DNA of 64,000 nt from Carex sylvatica (Eukaryota; Streptophyta; Magnoliopsida; Poales; Cyperaceae). Location of the stretch: NCBI GenBank assembly GCA_964058845.1, contig CAXKVR010000010.1:124001-188000 (forward strand), written 5' to 3'. Position numbers and translations under genes: made by a program. Shown here piece by piece: positions 10,694 to 23,481 of the stretch; the first letter of the stretch is position 1; the number at the start of each line of letters is the position of its first letter. The notes below the pieces were generated by a model, which was given only the letters and a program-made list of their open reading frames with translations, had not been told where the DNA came from and did not search any database.

Positions 10694-11336
10694 TAGTGGT
10701 GTAAATGGATACGGATAATCCGCTCTGTATTCGGATTAAACGAATATGAATAATTATGGATATAGATACGGATAATTTTTACATATGGTGAAAAAATGAC
10801 GGATACGGATACTGATAATTTTATGAAGGTGAATATCCGTATCCGTATCCAAAATTACTCCCGATCAACTTTAACTTTACTGCTCTGGATATAACTTGTT
10901 ATATATTATCTCATATTCATTTTAATCTTGGTTGTGGTATAAATGATAATACGATATGGTTTTCAACTTAATATCTTTTTTACTGATGATGGTGCTACAA
11001 TAACGCAATTTCCTTTTCTTTTTACCTCTATTTCTTCATTCTTCATTCTTTTCCATTCAAGGCTTTAGTCTGTGAATATAGCATGCTTTTAGTCTCTGCT
11101 AAATTAGTTTTAGTCATTGTTTCAAGACAACAACAAGTCAATTTTTTGTATCTTAAAGTGCATAACTCAATTATCCGACAATTATTTGTTTCGTATCCGT
11201 TGATTATTTGCTCCATATCCATATCCGTTTAAGGCGGATATGGTAATAAATTTTAATATATGTTTACTATCCGTATCTGCTCATTGAAAAATGGATACGG
11301 ATATGATATTAGCATTATACGCTCCGTTTACACCCC
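10694..11336. mobile_element. hAT-type non-autonomous element, copy 1
   Basis: The left end reads TAGTGGTGTAAATGGATACG; the right end on the minus strand reads GGGGTGTAAACGGA. The string TCATTGT flanks both sides (10687-10693 and 11337-11343), consistent with a roughly 8-bp hAT target duplication. Both subterminal regions are rich in GGATACGGAT repeats in both orientations, which are likely transposase-binding motifs. It shares terminus and motif with 58600-58931. No transposase is present. Confidence 0.75.
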
Positions 11337-11343
11337 TCATTGT

Positions 11344-12652
11344 CCCACATTTTGAATTTTTTTTTTATATTCAATTCAAAATACAAATGACTCATGAGTA
11401 ATGGTGTCATGGTAGGAACTAATTTATTGATATTAAACATTCTTTCAATTTATTGATATTTTTGGACAAAAAAAATGAACAGAATGAATTGATTGGATAA
11501 AACTAAAATTTCAAAAGAATTTGAAAATTAAATTAAGTTGCTTGATCAAGAAAACTAGTTTTTGATATGTGGATAATATAATATTTTTCGTATGTGAAGT
11601 TTGTATGTTAAAAAACATCGCAATACTTGTTTCTCTTTGGTTAATATAGACGTAGCAATGCCATATTAACGCAAATAAAATTATCGTAAAAGAGATTTAT
11701 TTTTCCGTCCCAGTAGTTTTTGAAAATTACTAGAACTGAAAATTTAGAAGAAAAAAAATCCGTCCCATTTCCTTTTTCAAGCAGCATGTCTTGAACACAG
11801 AAAATTAGAGAAATACTAAAATCAAATCATTGATGAAGTCCCAGTAGAATCTATTGATTTAGTATATAATTTAGTTTACATTTGAGTTAGAAATCTATAG
11901 AACCAAACTAATAGTTCGGTCTTATTGATTATTGCGCACATGTTCGTTGGTATAGAAGTTAATGGAACCTATTGGATTATTGCAACTTTAAAATTTATCG
12001 GATTGACTTTAAATGACAAATCTGAATCATTGAAATTCGTCTACTTTACAAGTAATACATCTACATGTAAAAATTTTAAACTTTTAAACTAATTTAGTAT
12101 TAAGTCAAGCGGTCAAAATTAGAATGTCTATAAATTAATTTTAATACATTCATTTTTGAATGTTTTTTTTTACCACTTGACTTTATACAAATTAATTTAA
12201 AATTTTAAAATATTTGTATGCAAATGCATCACTCATAAGAACTCCATAGTTTGCATGTAAATATATCAATAATTCATATTCATCATTTGAAATTAATTTG
12301 ATAGATTTTAGAGTTGAATTCACGAAGAGAATTGATAAACTTAAAAACACCCTAGTTCTACTCTCATTTTATACGTAATTACCCATATTGAATTTGCTTC
12401 TTTAAACAGAATGAGAAAATGGGAGTTCATTTGCTTGTTTAGTTTTGTGTCATGTAACAATTTCTACTGTCCTCTGTTAGTTGCAAGTTTTTGGCCAAGT
12501 TTTGAATTCTTTAATTTATTCATTTTTACTGGGTTGATATTATGCTATATCCTAATACACATCTTCTAGGTGATTTGGTACACAAATTGTTAAGAGGGAT
12601 TACCCTGGATTTAAGTTTAATTTATATACCCAAAAGTTTATATATATATATA
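11344..12652. other. AT-rich intergenic region
   Basis: No gene, repeat family or RNA recognised over about 1.3 kb. Small open frames here lack motifs or splice support. Confidence 0.5.
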
Positions 12653-13068
12653 GAGTACGGCTACCATACATTGCAATGCATAGGCACCTTTGTGCATTGG
12701 ACTATAAATTACGGATTCAAAGTCCAAATAACCGATCCAAACCGTTCATCTTGTTCTCCATATTAATATGTGCTTGGAGACCAAATTTTATATTTTTTGA
12801 AATTTTTTTACTATTTATTAAGTCACTTTGAAAACCACTGATCCAACGGTGCCTTTTGATTTTACTGTAACCGTTGGATCAGCGATTTTCAATGTGGCTT
12901 AATAAATAGTAAAAAAATTCAAAAAAATGTAAAATTTGGTCTCCAAGCACATATTAATATGGAGAACAAGATGAACAGTTTGGATCGGTCATTTGCACTT
13001 TGAATATGGTGATTTATAGTCCAATGCACAAAGGTGCCTATGCATTGCAATGTATGGTAGACTTACTC
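12653..13068. mobile_element. long-inverted-repeat element, family B, copy 1 (416 bp)
   Basis: The two halves are reverse complements. Outer arms start GAGTACGGCTACCATACATT (left) and, on the minus strand, GAGTAAGTCTACCATACATT (right). The inner arms hold the family core: GATCCAAACCGTTCATCTTG, CTCCATATTAATATGTGCTT, TTTACTATTTATTAAG and CTGATCCAACGGTG. It sits in a (TA)n tract, so the target duplication cannot be read. The core is shared with 38527-38976 and 50126-50550, but the outer arm is not. Confidence 0.85.
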
Positions 13069-13072
13069 ATAT

Positions 13073-13126
13073 AGAGTACGGCTACCATACATTGCAATGC
13101 ATAGGCACCTTTGTGCATTGGACTAT
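13073..13126. repeat. solo terminal repeat of family B, copy 1 type
   Basis: An exact second copy of the left outer arm (from GAGTACGGCTACCATACATT to TGTGCATTGGACTATA), directly after the complete element and followed by (AT)n. It may be a tandem, nested or replication-slip product of the neighbouring element. Confidence 0.85.
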
Positions 13127-13148
13127 ATATATATATATATATATATAT
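13124..13148. repeat. (AT)n microsatellite
   Basis: Uninterrupted AT dinucleotide run bordering the solo terminal repeat. Confidence 0.95.
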
Positions 13149-13587
13149 CTTCTACTAGTTGTTTATGGATTGAATTAGTAAAACCATTGTAAACCATTGT
13201 ATAGTATTGCACAATTTCTCTGTTCTTTATGTTCTGCTCCTTGATTTGCATTTTGAATTGGTAAACGAAGAATTGGTCAGGACGATTATTCATCTAGTAC
13301 AAAAAAAAAAAAAAAAAAAATCTGATCTCACATTATTCTTGAGCTCAATTAATTAATCACCAGTAACTTAATTTAATTACGGACATCAACTTATACAAAA
13401 AAATTACATCTGAAAATAAACTATACTTACAAGAATAATGTATAATTAGGAAAAAAAATATCTTTCAAATTGAGGGAAAAAAGAACCTAAATTGACTCGT
13501 TCTCTTCTTAAATGATAAATCTCCACCTATGAACAACAAATTTTCCGAATAAATAAAAAATAATAATAAGAAATAGCAAACATGTAT

Positions 13588-16500
13588 CTATGGAAATGAA
13601 AAGGAACCACTGAGATCAGTATCTGGAGATGGCGGATATATGGCATTAAATAACAATGCAATCGTGATCGCAACAAGTCCGGACCAAACAAACACGATCG
13701 CCGGCGTTTTCCCTCTCCTTCCCATTACACCCTTTGCGAAAGGATACAAATGAGCCAAAACCCAGAAACTAAAGAACACTCCACCAAGCAGCTTTCCCCA
13801 ATTCGGTTTGGTGCTGTAGATTGTTCTGGTAAACCCGACTGCGATTGCTATTATGTTCACCATCATGATAGTGATTGGTGGGATCATTAGAGAGGTCCAT
13901 TTCACAACATACAATTCAGCAAATTCATCATCTTCGTCATCTCCACTCGATTTAGCGGTTAGTGTAAAGGATGTCTCTATACCACCGATCACCTTTAGTA
14001 AGCCCTGAAACACAGCGAAGAGATGTGCACTCGTACCACCAATCATCCAAAACTGCTCATTGCGCCACCATTCATCTAAGCTGATGCCAGACCACTTGAT
14101 TTCAAGTACGGCTAGGATACATAGTGTGACAGTGATGGCGAGTAGGTATGCCAGAAATGCTATATTGAGCTGCTGGACTATAAATTGACCAGAGAACAGG
14201 GATAATGCAGGGATGAAGCAGAAAACAATTAGAAAGATCGATGTGAAAGGATAAATAGCAACATTAAGATACGCAATGCGTTGGAGGAGCATCAAGCGTG
14301 GGCCGGCAAAGATCACATTGTTCCGGGAGAAAAATATTTCGATGGAGCCAGTTGCCCATCGCAACACCTATTAGAAACAAAAATGAACAAAAATAAACAA
14401 AATGGATTACTATTGGTGCAAAAGATATATAAAGTAACAAGCAAGTTCTTTTTTTTTTAATTAATAGCAGACTTTTAAATAATTGGGTTAGCAAATTACC
14501 TGAATAAGCCTATCTGTCAGATTGATTGGTGCAGTACCACGAAAGGCATCACGTTTGGTGAGACAATAGACAGAGCGCCAGCCACGGGTGTGCATCTTGT
14601 ATCCTGTAACAACATCCTCAGTGATCGACCCGTAAACCCAACCAACATTACTGCCCCACCCTGTCTTCTCCTCATAGGGGCATGAAATTACATCAATAGC
14701 CTCCTCGACATTGGTTTCGTTGATTTGTTGTCTATCAGCCCTAAGTGAACCTAATTCACGTCTATTCCTTCCAGAGATATGATCGGCAAGTGGTCGGCCT
14801 CCAAACTCAGAAACGTCGATTGAGGTTAGAAAGTACTCAGAGCTCCCGAACTTCTTGGACCAGTGAGACCTACCAGACAAGCCTGAATCCGTCAGAGGTT
14901 GATCCTCATCCTCCCGGTCATGAGATTGACGGTTGCGGTTCCTCCTGAATAAGGAATTGTAGCAATTACGGATTTTAAATCTAGGTGGATCAAAGCCATA
15001 TATTGCAATACGGCGGAACATGCACCCGGTACCAACATAAACTGGGCCTTGTAGTCCATCAAGGGCACGCATATTTATATCGAAGAAAACTGTGTTACGG
15101 TTGGAGTAACGGTCCGAAGGATCAATGCCTTCAAATCTTTGCGGGAATTGGATGAATGCAACTCGGTCGCCGTCATTGTTCATCATAAAGCATATAGCCT
15201 CACGGAATGCTTGTGAGTTGTAGACATAGTGATCACAATCCAAATTCAACATGAAGGGGCCGTTGGACATGACTGCAGATGCTCGGACAAGCGCATTCAT
15301 AGCACCTGCTTTCTTCTGGTGATCAAAGCCGGGGCGCTTCTCACGTGACACATAGACTAGCATTGGTAGCCGCATATCAACACCAGTGAAGTCCATTGGC
15401 AAACCATTGGCACCATCTGTATTCCCGTATTGCGGGTCACTTCCTTGTGGAACAAGCAAAACCTATCAGTTCAGATAATTTTCATCAATTAGTTCATCTT
15501 GTGTACCTATATGAAATGTAAAACCTTGACTATATTTTTACAATTACGGCACGCACCTGCACGATACCAGCATGGTCTCCTTTCATGTGGTTGGGCTTAG
15601 GGGTAAGCCAAGTCCCAGCCCAGTGACAATCATTGTCCATCCAAGTGGCTTTTTGGTTGTTTACGAATCTTGGCACTTCATCATCTTCTTTTCCTTCTTG
15701 TCGATGTCGTTCGATGGCCTCAAGCTCCTCGCGTGCATTGTTCGCATCCGACCGCTGCCGGATCAAGTCTGGAAGTGCATTGATACGCACTTTGTACTTG
15801 TCGTACTCATGCTTTAATCTTCTCCGGTCTTTAACAAAGTCTGGCCTCACCTGCAAACAAGACAATTAGTTCAGTTACTAATTACAATATATTTTGCTTT
15901 ATCTAGTTTACAGATACGGAATTGCTAAAGTTTGTTTAAGCACACTGTTATCCTATTTATTAAATCGACTCTTTTTGCTCATTCAATTCACTTGAAATTT
16001 TGAATTTATCACTTTCTCTGCTCAATTTTTTTTTAATTATAAATTCTCAAAGTGAAAAACAAAAATATACGAGCAATTTCTTTTTTTGCTTATGAAAATA
16101 TCTCAAAAGAACATATATCTAATACAAGACAAATGAAACTTAAATATTGAATTTCTAAAGGCATTTGTTCTTGCCAAGCATTTACCTTGTTATTGTAGGG
16201 ATCCCTCTTAGAATTAAAATAGGCTTCGGGGCTCCTCGGTTCTATGCCATGCTTCCGGCAAAACGGAACCCATAGTTGCCCAAAGATAGCAGCTTCAGTC
16301 ATGGCCTCATAGGTCAATAGTGTACCACCATCATCCGAGACGTAACAAGCGAGCTTCTCGACAGGGTAGTCAGCAGCTAGAATTGAAAGAACAGTGTTTG
16401 CAGTCACAAGTGATGGTTCTTTTTCCGGGTCGGCTGTAGTGATAAACACATCGATGCCTGGAAGGTCGGAGCGGCCAGTAGGGTTACTGGGGCCTTTCTT

Positions 16501-16920
16501 GTCAAACTTCTCTTTAAGGACCGCAAGGTCCGTCATGCGGTTGATTGGGGAGAGCTTCGGCAGCTGATCAAGAACCCAGGAGAAAGCAAACCAAATTTCA
16601 CAAACAATGGAAATGCCCCAGAGCCAGACGGCGTCATTGTTGACATTGTTAATGCGCCATATTAGATAGAGGACGAGGACAACGAAGCGGATGAAGATAA
16701 CCAATCTGGTGAATATACATAAATGACAAATTAAATCAAAATTATTATGAAAAGTAAGAAGTTACCTATTAAGGGGAATCAACTTTCACTTGGAACTCGC
16801 ATGTTTTTATGATGTGCACTACGTAATTTTAGTATTTTTACCCATAATTTAAACTTCTATAGATAATCTCAAGAACTGGTAATTTCTGGAGGAAACAAGA
16901 ACTGATGCAAATGATAATAA

Positions 16921-16994
<74 letters not shown>

Positions 16995-17850
16995 ACATGC
17001 ATATATCAGAGAAATTTACAACTACTAAAATTTCTGTGAAAAGAATCAATGATAAAGGCTAGTAATTTATTTCCTAATAAACCTTTTGAACTATATTTGA
17101 CTTCCCAGGCCAAGAAAGGCACATCAAGCCACATCTCAATCTCTTCTCTCGAACAATTTTCCTTTAAAATAGCCAACTATTTACCGTACTGAAAATGTTA
17201 TTCTGGCAAATTATGATACTGTTCCTATTCTGGCGACTAGGGGCATAAGTATTACTCGCAAAAATTTCTCAGAAAATTAGAATGAAAGATCATAAATCCC
17301 AGCATTACTAATTGGCAAAAAGAACTTACCGGTATATGCTCAGCATCACAATCGGGATTGACATTTGCTTGCTGAGGGGTCTCCACTTCTTTTTATGACC
17401 ATCGTCGTCATCATCGTCATCACTATCATAAAAGTCATCATCGTTTCTACTATCATCATGGACATATCCTTCGCGTGCTTCACCATTTTCTCTCTGCCAT
17501 CCCCCGACCTCAGCATTCCTCTCCGAGTCGTAATGTGATCTGTTAGACAGGCCCCGATTTTCATATTCTGTCAAATCTCCCCAACTCACAACTTTCTGGT
17601 TCATCATTCGTCGCGGCCTCATTTGAGCCAAGTCATACGGCTGTTGGCAAGCAGGGCATAGGCCGTCGCCCTTGGGTCCCGCAGCCTGTCTGAAGCAGTC
17701 TGAGCATATGACAAGCTCACAATCACAAGGGAACACGGTCATGGGCACACCACTGCACCCGACTACGCCACACGTCTCAGGGCTTTGCGTGTGCAATCCG
17801 TTGCCCGAGTTCATTGCTATCTCGGGGTTGTTGGTGAATGATGTCATCAT
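13588..17850 (-). CDS. CSLD: cellulose synthase-like protein, CSLD type (divergent)
   Basis: Family GT2 processive beta-glycan synthase. CSLDs are Golgi or plasma-membrane proteins implicated in wall polysaccharide synthesis during tip growth and cell division. Coding exons: 17850-17330, 16705-16186, 15850-15557, 15462-14500, 14367-13588; total 3078 nt (1025 aa plus stop), in frame at every junction. A RING-type Cys cluster (27, 32, 42, 44, 49, 52, 65, 68) is followed by an acidic Asp run near 141-150. Two N-terminal membrane helices follow from about 174. Catalytic motifs are DDGG near 296, LDCDHY near 520, TED near 726 and QVLRW at 766-770, then a multi-helix C terminus. The C-terminal half is very CSLD-like. 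The N-terminus is short and lacks the usual VHIPPTPDNQP segment. No in-frame upstream ATG exists in the same exon. Confidence 0.93.
16919..16993. repeat. inverted trinucleotide microsatellite (AAT)n(ATT)n
   Basis: About twelve AAT units run directly into about ten ATT units, so the tract is self-complementary over about 35 bp per arm. It lies in the first coding intron (16706-17329) of the CSLD gene. Confidence 0.95.
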
Positions 17851-17952
17851 TGTTTCTGGATTCCTAATTATGACAGAAAAGTAACAATTCTCTTATTTAG
17901 CCAAAAGGAAAAAAAATAAATTGTTCTCTACAAATGAATAAAGATTACTTAC

Positions 17953-18109
17953 AAAATTTGGGAACCTTAATTATCTTACTGGCTAGGTCTGGTTTCCTAG
18001 ACTGGTACTGAGACCTTATTAATTGAGGTTTCCAGACAATTGCCTTGTCCTCAGAGAAACAACAGTTCCTTTGCTCCTTGCATCTGAATTTGGGTCCATA
18101 AATCAGGGT
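17953..18109 (-). other. possible non-coding leader exon of CSLD
   Basis: On the minus strand this block is preceded by ATATGTAG and followed by GTAAGTAATC, good splice borders. Another GTAAGT donor lies at about 18271, as if a still earlier exon ended there. Joining this block to the first coding exon (acceptor ATAATTAG before 17863) puts a stop ahead of the CSLD ATG in every straightforward frame. I therefore infer a spliced 5' UTR, not coding sequence. RNA evidence would settle it. Confidence 0.4.
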
Positions 18110-21000
18110 CTACATATCCAAATCATTCAATCAATCATGATACATGCGTGCCATATATAATAAGCATCATGGATTGAATAGACTTGCTTTTGCTGCTTCA
18201 ATTTTGAGGTAATAGAAAATATGATATGAATCATATGATCAAACATGGAAAATGGATATGGAATAACTTACAGGTGTATTTGAGAATCTTTGGGTTGGAA
18301 TCAAATCCTTGAAGGATTGGAGAATAAACCAAAATTGAAGATTTATTAAGGTAAAAATGATAATGATGTATAGAAAGAGAAAATACTTGGTGGAATGCCA
18401 CTAGGATTTAGATCCATAGAATTATTAAAGAAAAACTGGTCAATTGTGTAACTTAATGAATACCACGGTATGTAAATTGAGAGAGAAAGTAATTAGACCG
18501 GTGGTTATTGGGTTTGTATGTTATAGAAGTATTAATTTCTCATGAAGAAATAGTAAAAAAATGATTAAATAAAATGAAAGTTGCACAAAATGAAATTATT
18601 ATTTTTTGAAACATATGGTCGGTCGCTCTGACGTCTTTGGTAACAATAATTAATTAATACGAGTTTAAAAACAAAGAGAACCTGTTAATTATCTCCGGTT
18701 TTCTCATTACCCGTCTCATAAATATTGATGCATCATCACATATATTACATCCGAAAAAAAAAATGTCAACATTATATGATGTAATTTCTTTAATGTGAAA
18801 TCTTGACAGCCACTATCAAGTTCAAAAAAAAAAAAAAAAATTATACAGTTCAAACTTAAAAAAAAATGAGGGATCACTTCAATATGGTTATTTTGACAAT
18901 TTTGAAAATATTTCTTTCAAAAATTCAAATAAAACTAAAAACTTAAAAATAATTTTATAGGTATATTATTGGACAGTCCAACAATTAAATTTTATGTAAT
19001 CTTTTTATTGTTTGATGATGCATCAATAATCGTTAATTCTGGACAGTTAAAATTCAAGACATATCAATACTCAGAATGTTAGATTTTAAAATTAAGAATT
19101 AAGCTTCTTTTGTTTTGAAGATTGTCAAGATTTACAAAATAAAGTATTGTCAAGTATTGTCAAGTGTTCATACAGAGCCTAAAAAATTACCTAAAGAGTT
19201 AACTATTAACTCACCGCTGTGAGAAAAAACATATATATAACTACAATGGTTTAATCATATAAATTGGTTCAAGCATTTCATTCTTTTACCAAATAAAAAA
19301 CATGGTTATAAAATTAGACTGCAGAGAACTTACAAAATTATTTCAAAAAAGCTCCAGATCAGAATGATCCCTGGTAGACAGCATTGAAGTACTTGACATA
19401 GAGATCAAGTTGTGAATTCTAAGTATATATATAGACATGTTTTTTTTATTCATTCAATTTTGATATGGTTGTCACGTTCAATTGGTGCAAAGTCTCCATA
19501 ATTATAATGATGAACATGAGATGATTAACAATAACAGACTGCAGTAATGAATTAATTATATCTAACACAATTAATTAAGACATTATTTTCCATGTGGAAA
19601 GTTACTGATTAAAATTTAATATTTACCGCTGAATATAATTTTAAAGTTGTGATTCTCATTTGCTGTTAGAAAAAGGAACAATGAAGTAACCACAGGAGAC
19701 TTATGTGGATGCAATTTTTCATAATGGTTGTATGGAGCAATTTTGAAACAGCTAGCAGAGGTCAAATTATGGTTGTATTACATTTGTACATATTAATTAA
19801 ACAAAAATGGAATAGTATCTGCAAGGATATTAATACTCTTGCAGGTGTTACCGTCGCTAATAGAAAAATATATCTTTTTATCTTCTCAGATACTGTTACA
19901 TTCTTGTAGTACAAGTGCACAACAGATAAATGCATGGAATCATATTGTGTAGCCAAATACACAAACTATGAAATTTAGTTTACATGATGTTCCACCTTTT
20001 TAAATACCCTCAGTGATATATAATTACAGTTAATTTGTTATAGAAAGTGTAATTGTAGAGTATCCTCAAACCAAAAATTAGTGAAATTTAACAATAATTT
20101 GGTGAAGTTTAAAATTCATAATTTGAATATATACATCCGTATAAGTCACAAAAAAAATGTCATTTTGTAATGTAAATAATATATCAAATATTAATATTTT
20201 ATGTGCAATTGTTAAATAAAAAATAATATAGAAAGGAGTCAGAAAAATAATTCATCTCATCGCAACACAACTGTCACAGTTTTATTGCAAAGTACACTAA
20301 TAAAATTGAATCATTATTTGCATCTCAAAGGAATTTAAACATGAATTTAATGGCTGAGAATTATGCACAGAGCTTAATTTATTATTCATGAATAATCCCA
20401 TCTTTAGGAGGAAGCAATTAATTAAACAATAACAAATTATTAGAAAAATATTTCGGTTACATCAACTTATATTAAGTCAATTTAATTAGGAGATGTGACG
20501 ACCATGCCAATCTTATAAAATAATAATGCTTACGTAAATTTATACCTTGCATTCTAGGAGCATTGAACTAATCAATTATATGGCTAATTTTAATCGCAAT
20601 AAAAAAAATTTAATAGGACAAATCGAAGACCTGTCAAATAAAGATTTAAATTAAGAACTGAACAATAAATAAATTGAAATGCAAGAGGTGCTTATTAATG
20701 GGCATGCATGATGTCGTGCATATTTTTATATACCAGCCTATATATATATATAGTCCTTCATGGGCATTTATAATTATTTTCATGCAAATTTAAAATAATA
20801 AAATGCTCGTGACAAAATCATGGAATGCCACTCATGAGTCATGAGCTTGAATTTTCCAACTTAATTACTAAAATTAAGTTCTTAAGGAATCATTTCTCTC
20901 GTGCTTCTGTTACCAAGTCAAGAGTAAGTTAAAACAAAATACAATTATATGGTCAAAGTTTGTCAAATAAATGTTTTGAAAATTTGTTTTGGGTAACTTG
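18110..21000. other. CSLD upstream region and AT-rich intergenic DNA
   Basis: Presumed promoter side of the CSLD gene, then AT-rich sequence. No further gene, tRNA or complete transposable element is recognised. Short open frames at 19703-19962 overlap on both strands and look accidental. Confidence 0.5.
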
Positions 21001-21499
21001 GAGAAATTAGCTAGCAACAGCTGTTATATTAATTTACAGCTTTGTTAATTGTTACTGGAGGCTGCAAATCATTTAGGGAATTTTTCAATAGAAGCGTCTA
21101 ATTGTTCACAGCTTGTCTATAGAAAAACTGTTATTTGACTTGCGTCAATCCTATAAAATTATTAATTCAATACTGTAACTTGTATAACAATCCTATAAAA
21201 GCACATTTTAAAATTCTAACATTCAACGGGACCACTTTGTGCACTTGCAACTTACACAGCTTGTCAAACTAACTGTACTTGATGCGGGACCACTTGATGT
21301 ACTTTTCTAACTTATAGTTAATGACAGTTTAAAACCTTCTATAACATTTTAAAATTGAACCACTTCACAAACTTGCAAATTTTTTTAAAATAATTTCATA
21401 AATTATACAAAATTAATTTTTTTGAATCAAATTTTCTTTTTCAAAATTAAAATTAAAATTATTTTTTTTCTTCAATTATTAATATTTATATATGCATCT

Positions 21500-22480
21500 A
21501 TATCATATAAATTAACACTACACATACTGTAAAATATACAGATGCAAACTATAGAACTTCAATACTGTAAAATTTTCAAATGTAAATTATAAAATTAATA
21601 GATGCAAACTATAAAACTGTAAATTTGAAACTTAAAACACTATTAAACTGAGATAAACACACTGTAAAATTTAATACTATAAATTTAAAAGATGTAAACA
21701 GTAAAACTAACAGATGCAAACTATAAATAATCAATACTTCAAATATTCACAACCACATTGTTAAACATTAGTAATTGTTCATAAGATGAATATTGTAAAA
21801 TGACAAGATCAATACTCCATATCGCCTCTCTATCATCTCTTTCATCTAGATTTTCACAAGATGGATACTGTAAAATTAACATGGTAAATACTGTAAAATA
21901 ACAAGATCAATACTCCATATCGCCTCTCGATCATCTCTTTTCTCCAGATTTTCACAATATCAATACTTCATATCGCCTCTCTATCATCTCTTTCCTCCAG
22001 ATTTTCACAAGATGAATACTGTAAAATCACAAGATGAATACTATAACATTAACATGGTGAATACTGTAAAATAACAAGATCAATACTCCATATCGTCTCT
22101 CTATCATCTCTTTCCTACAGATTTTCACAAGATGAATACTGTAAAATTAACAAGATGAATACTGTAAAATTAACAAGATGAATACTGTAAAATTAACAAG
22201 ATGAATACTGTAAAATGACAAGATCAATACTCCATATCGCCTCTCTATCATCTCTTTCCTTCAGATTTTCACAAGATGAATACTGTAAAATTAACATGGC
22301 GAATACTATAAAATCACAAGATCAATACTCCATATCGCCTCTCTACCATCTCTGTCATCCAGATTTCCACAAGATGAATACTGTAAAATCACAAAATGAA
22401 TATTGTAAAATTAATAGAGTGAATACTGTAAAATAACAAGATCAATACTCCATATCGCCTCTCTTTCATCTCTCATCCAT
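21500..22480. repeat. compound minisatellite
   Basis: From about 21770 two modules alternate: a 22-23-bp module AAGATGAATACTGTAAAATT, and a roughly 55-bp module containing GATCAATACTCCATATCGCC, TCTCTATCATCTCTTTCC and CAGATTTTCAC. Four consecutive short modules occur at about 22128-22216. Between 21500 and 21770, degenerate AAATACTGTAAAAT- and CAGATGCAAACTATAAAA-like units form an older-looking edge. The AT/CT skew produces chance open frames (for example 22215-22436), not a gene. Confidence 0.9.
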
Positions 22481-23260
22481 ATCGCCTCTCTCAGATCGTC
22501 TTCTCATATCTCCTCCATATTAAAATTCAACAAAAATAAAGAAATAATTATGAGATCCGTTACTGCATCAAATCAAACAACAAATTCAAATAAAAGTTCA
22601 AAACAAATCTAGATCCGTTATTGCATCAAATCCAACAACAAATTCAACAGAAATAAATAAATAACTCACTAAATTTAAATTTCGCCATGTTTTTCAATCC
22701 TGACAACTTCTATCCGATTGACGGTGAGGAAGAGGGTGCGATCTGAAGCTGATCTGAGCGAGATTGAAGCTAATCTCATCAGGAGGGGAGAGTTCACGAG
22801 GAGAGGAGAAGTGGGATTGTGGAAGCGTAAGGTCAAGTACTCTCACTTAGACCCAGGTGAGATCGAAGCTGCTGGAAAAGAAACTTGCCTTGGGCTCAAG
22901 TAAAGAGAACGAAGTTGAGAGGAGAGGAGAGAACAAAGCGGAGGAGCAGAGAGATCGGGAGGAGAGATCATAATTTTTATTTTTGTAGAAGAAGAAAAAG
23001 ATCGGTAATTTGTTTAAATAAAATAGAGAGAGAAAATCAGATCGAAAATTTTTATTAAAAAGGAAGTCGTTGGAAGTCATTGGAGTTGACAGTTAAAACA
23101 CGTGTAAAAGTAGTTTGTGGACAGACCGTGAACAAAAGTCTGTGGACCAGAACTTTTTCTATTTTTGAATTTTGAAATTGTAACAGATATATAGTATTAA
23201 TTTCTACTTAGGTATTGCTTCTTTTACGCTCTTGTAAATTACGCCATCATTTTGTAAACG
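22481..23260. other. unassigned, purine-rich segment
   Basis: Flank of the minisatellite. A purine-rich stretch at about 22720-22970 contains a 61-codon open frame (22718-22903) without recognisable motifs. It may be part of an unidentified element that also carries the minisatellite, but no matching termini were found. Confidence 0.35.
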
Positions 23261-23472
23261 AGTTCCAATATGCTGAAATATGAAATCAGTGAACAGTAAT
23301 TTTGAAATCTCTACAATTCGAATCCAGCCGTCACATTGTTTCAAGATGCATGCACGAAAAAATCAGTTATTTCGAGATGCGTTCTTGAAAAAAATTCGAC
23401 GATTAGATTTTAAATTGCAGAGATTTTAGAATATTGTTCACTGAATTCGAAATTACAGCATATTTATTTTCC
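23261..23472. mobile_element. Mutator-type MITE, family A, copy 3 (212 bp)
   Basis: The right arm on the minus strand reads GGAAAATAAATATGCTGTAA. The left arm is diverged (AGTTCCAATATGCTGAAATA) but regains ATCAGTGAACAGTA and GAAATCTCTACAATT. Flanking 9-mers TTGTAAACG (23252-23260) and TTGTAAACA (23473-23481) match 8 of 9. Interior ATGCATGCACGAAAAA resembles copy 1. This is the most diverged, probably oldest, member. Confidence 0.8.
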
Positions 23473-23481
23473 TTGTAAACA

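Noticed and set aside
22718..22903. Possible small gene in purine-rich DNA
   Set aside because: No recognisable domain, no splice support, and adjacent to a minisatellite; composition alone explains the open frame.
21000..23160. A single transposable element carrying the minisatellite
   Set aside because: Weakly similar TGTTCAC...GTCT strings near 21110 and 23110 were considered as termini, but no matching ends or target duplication could be shown.
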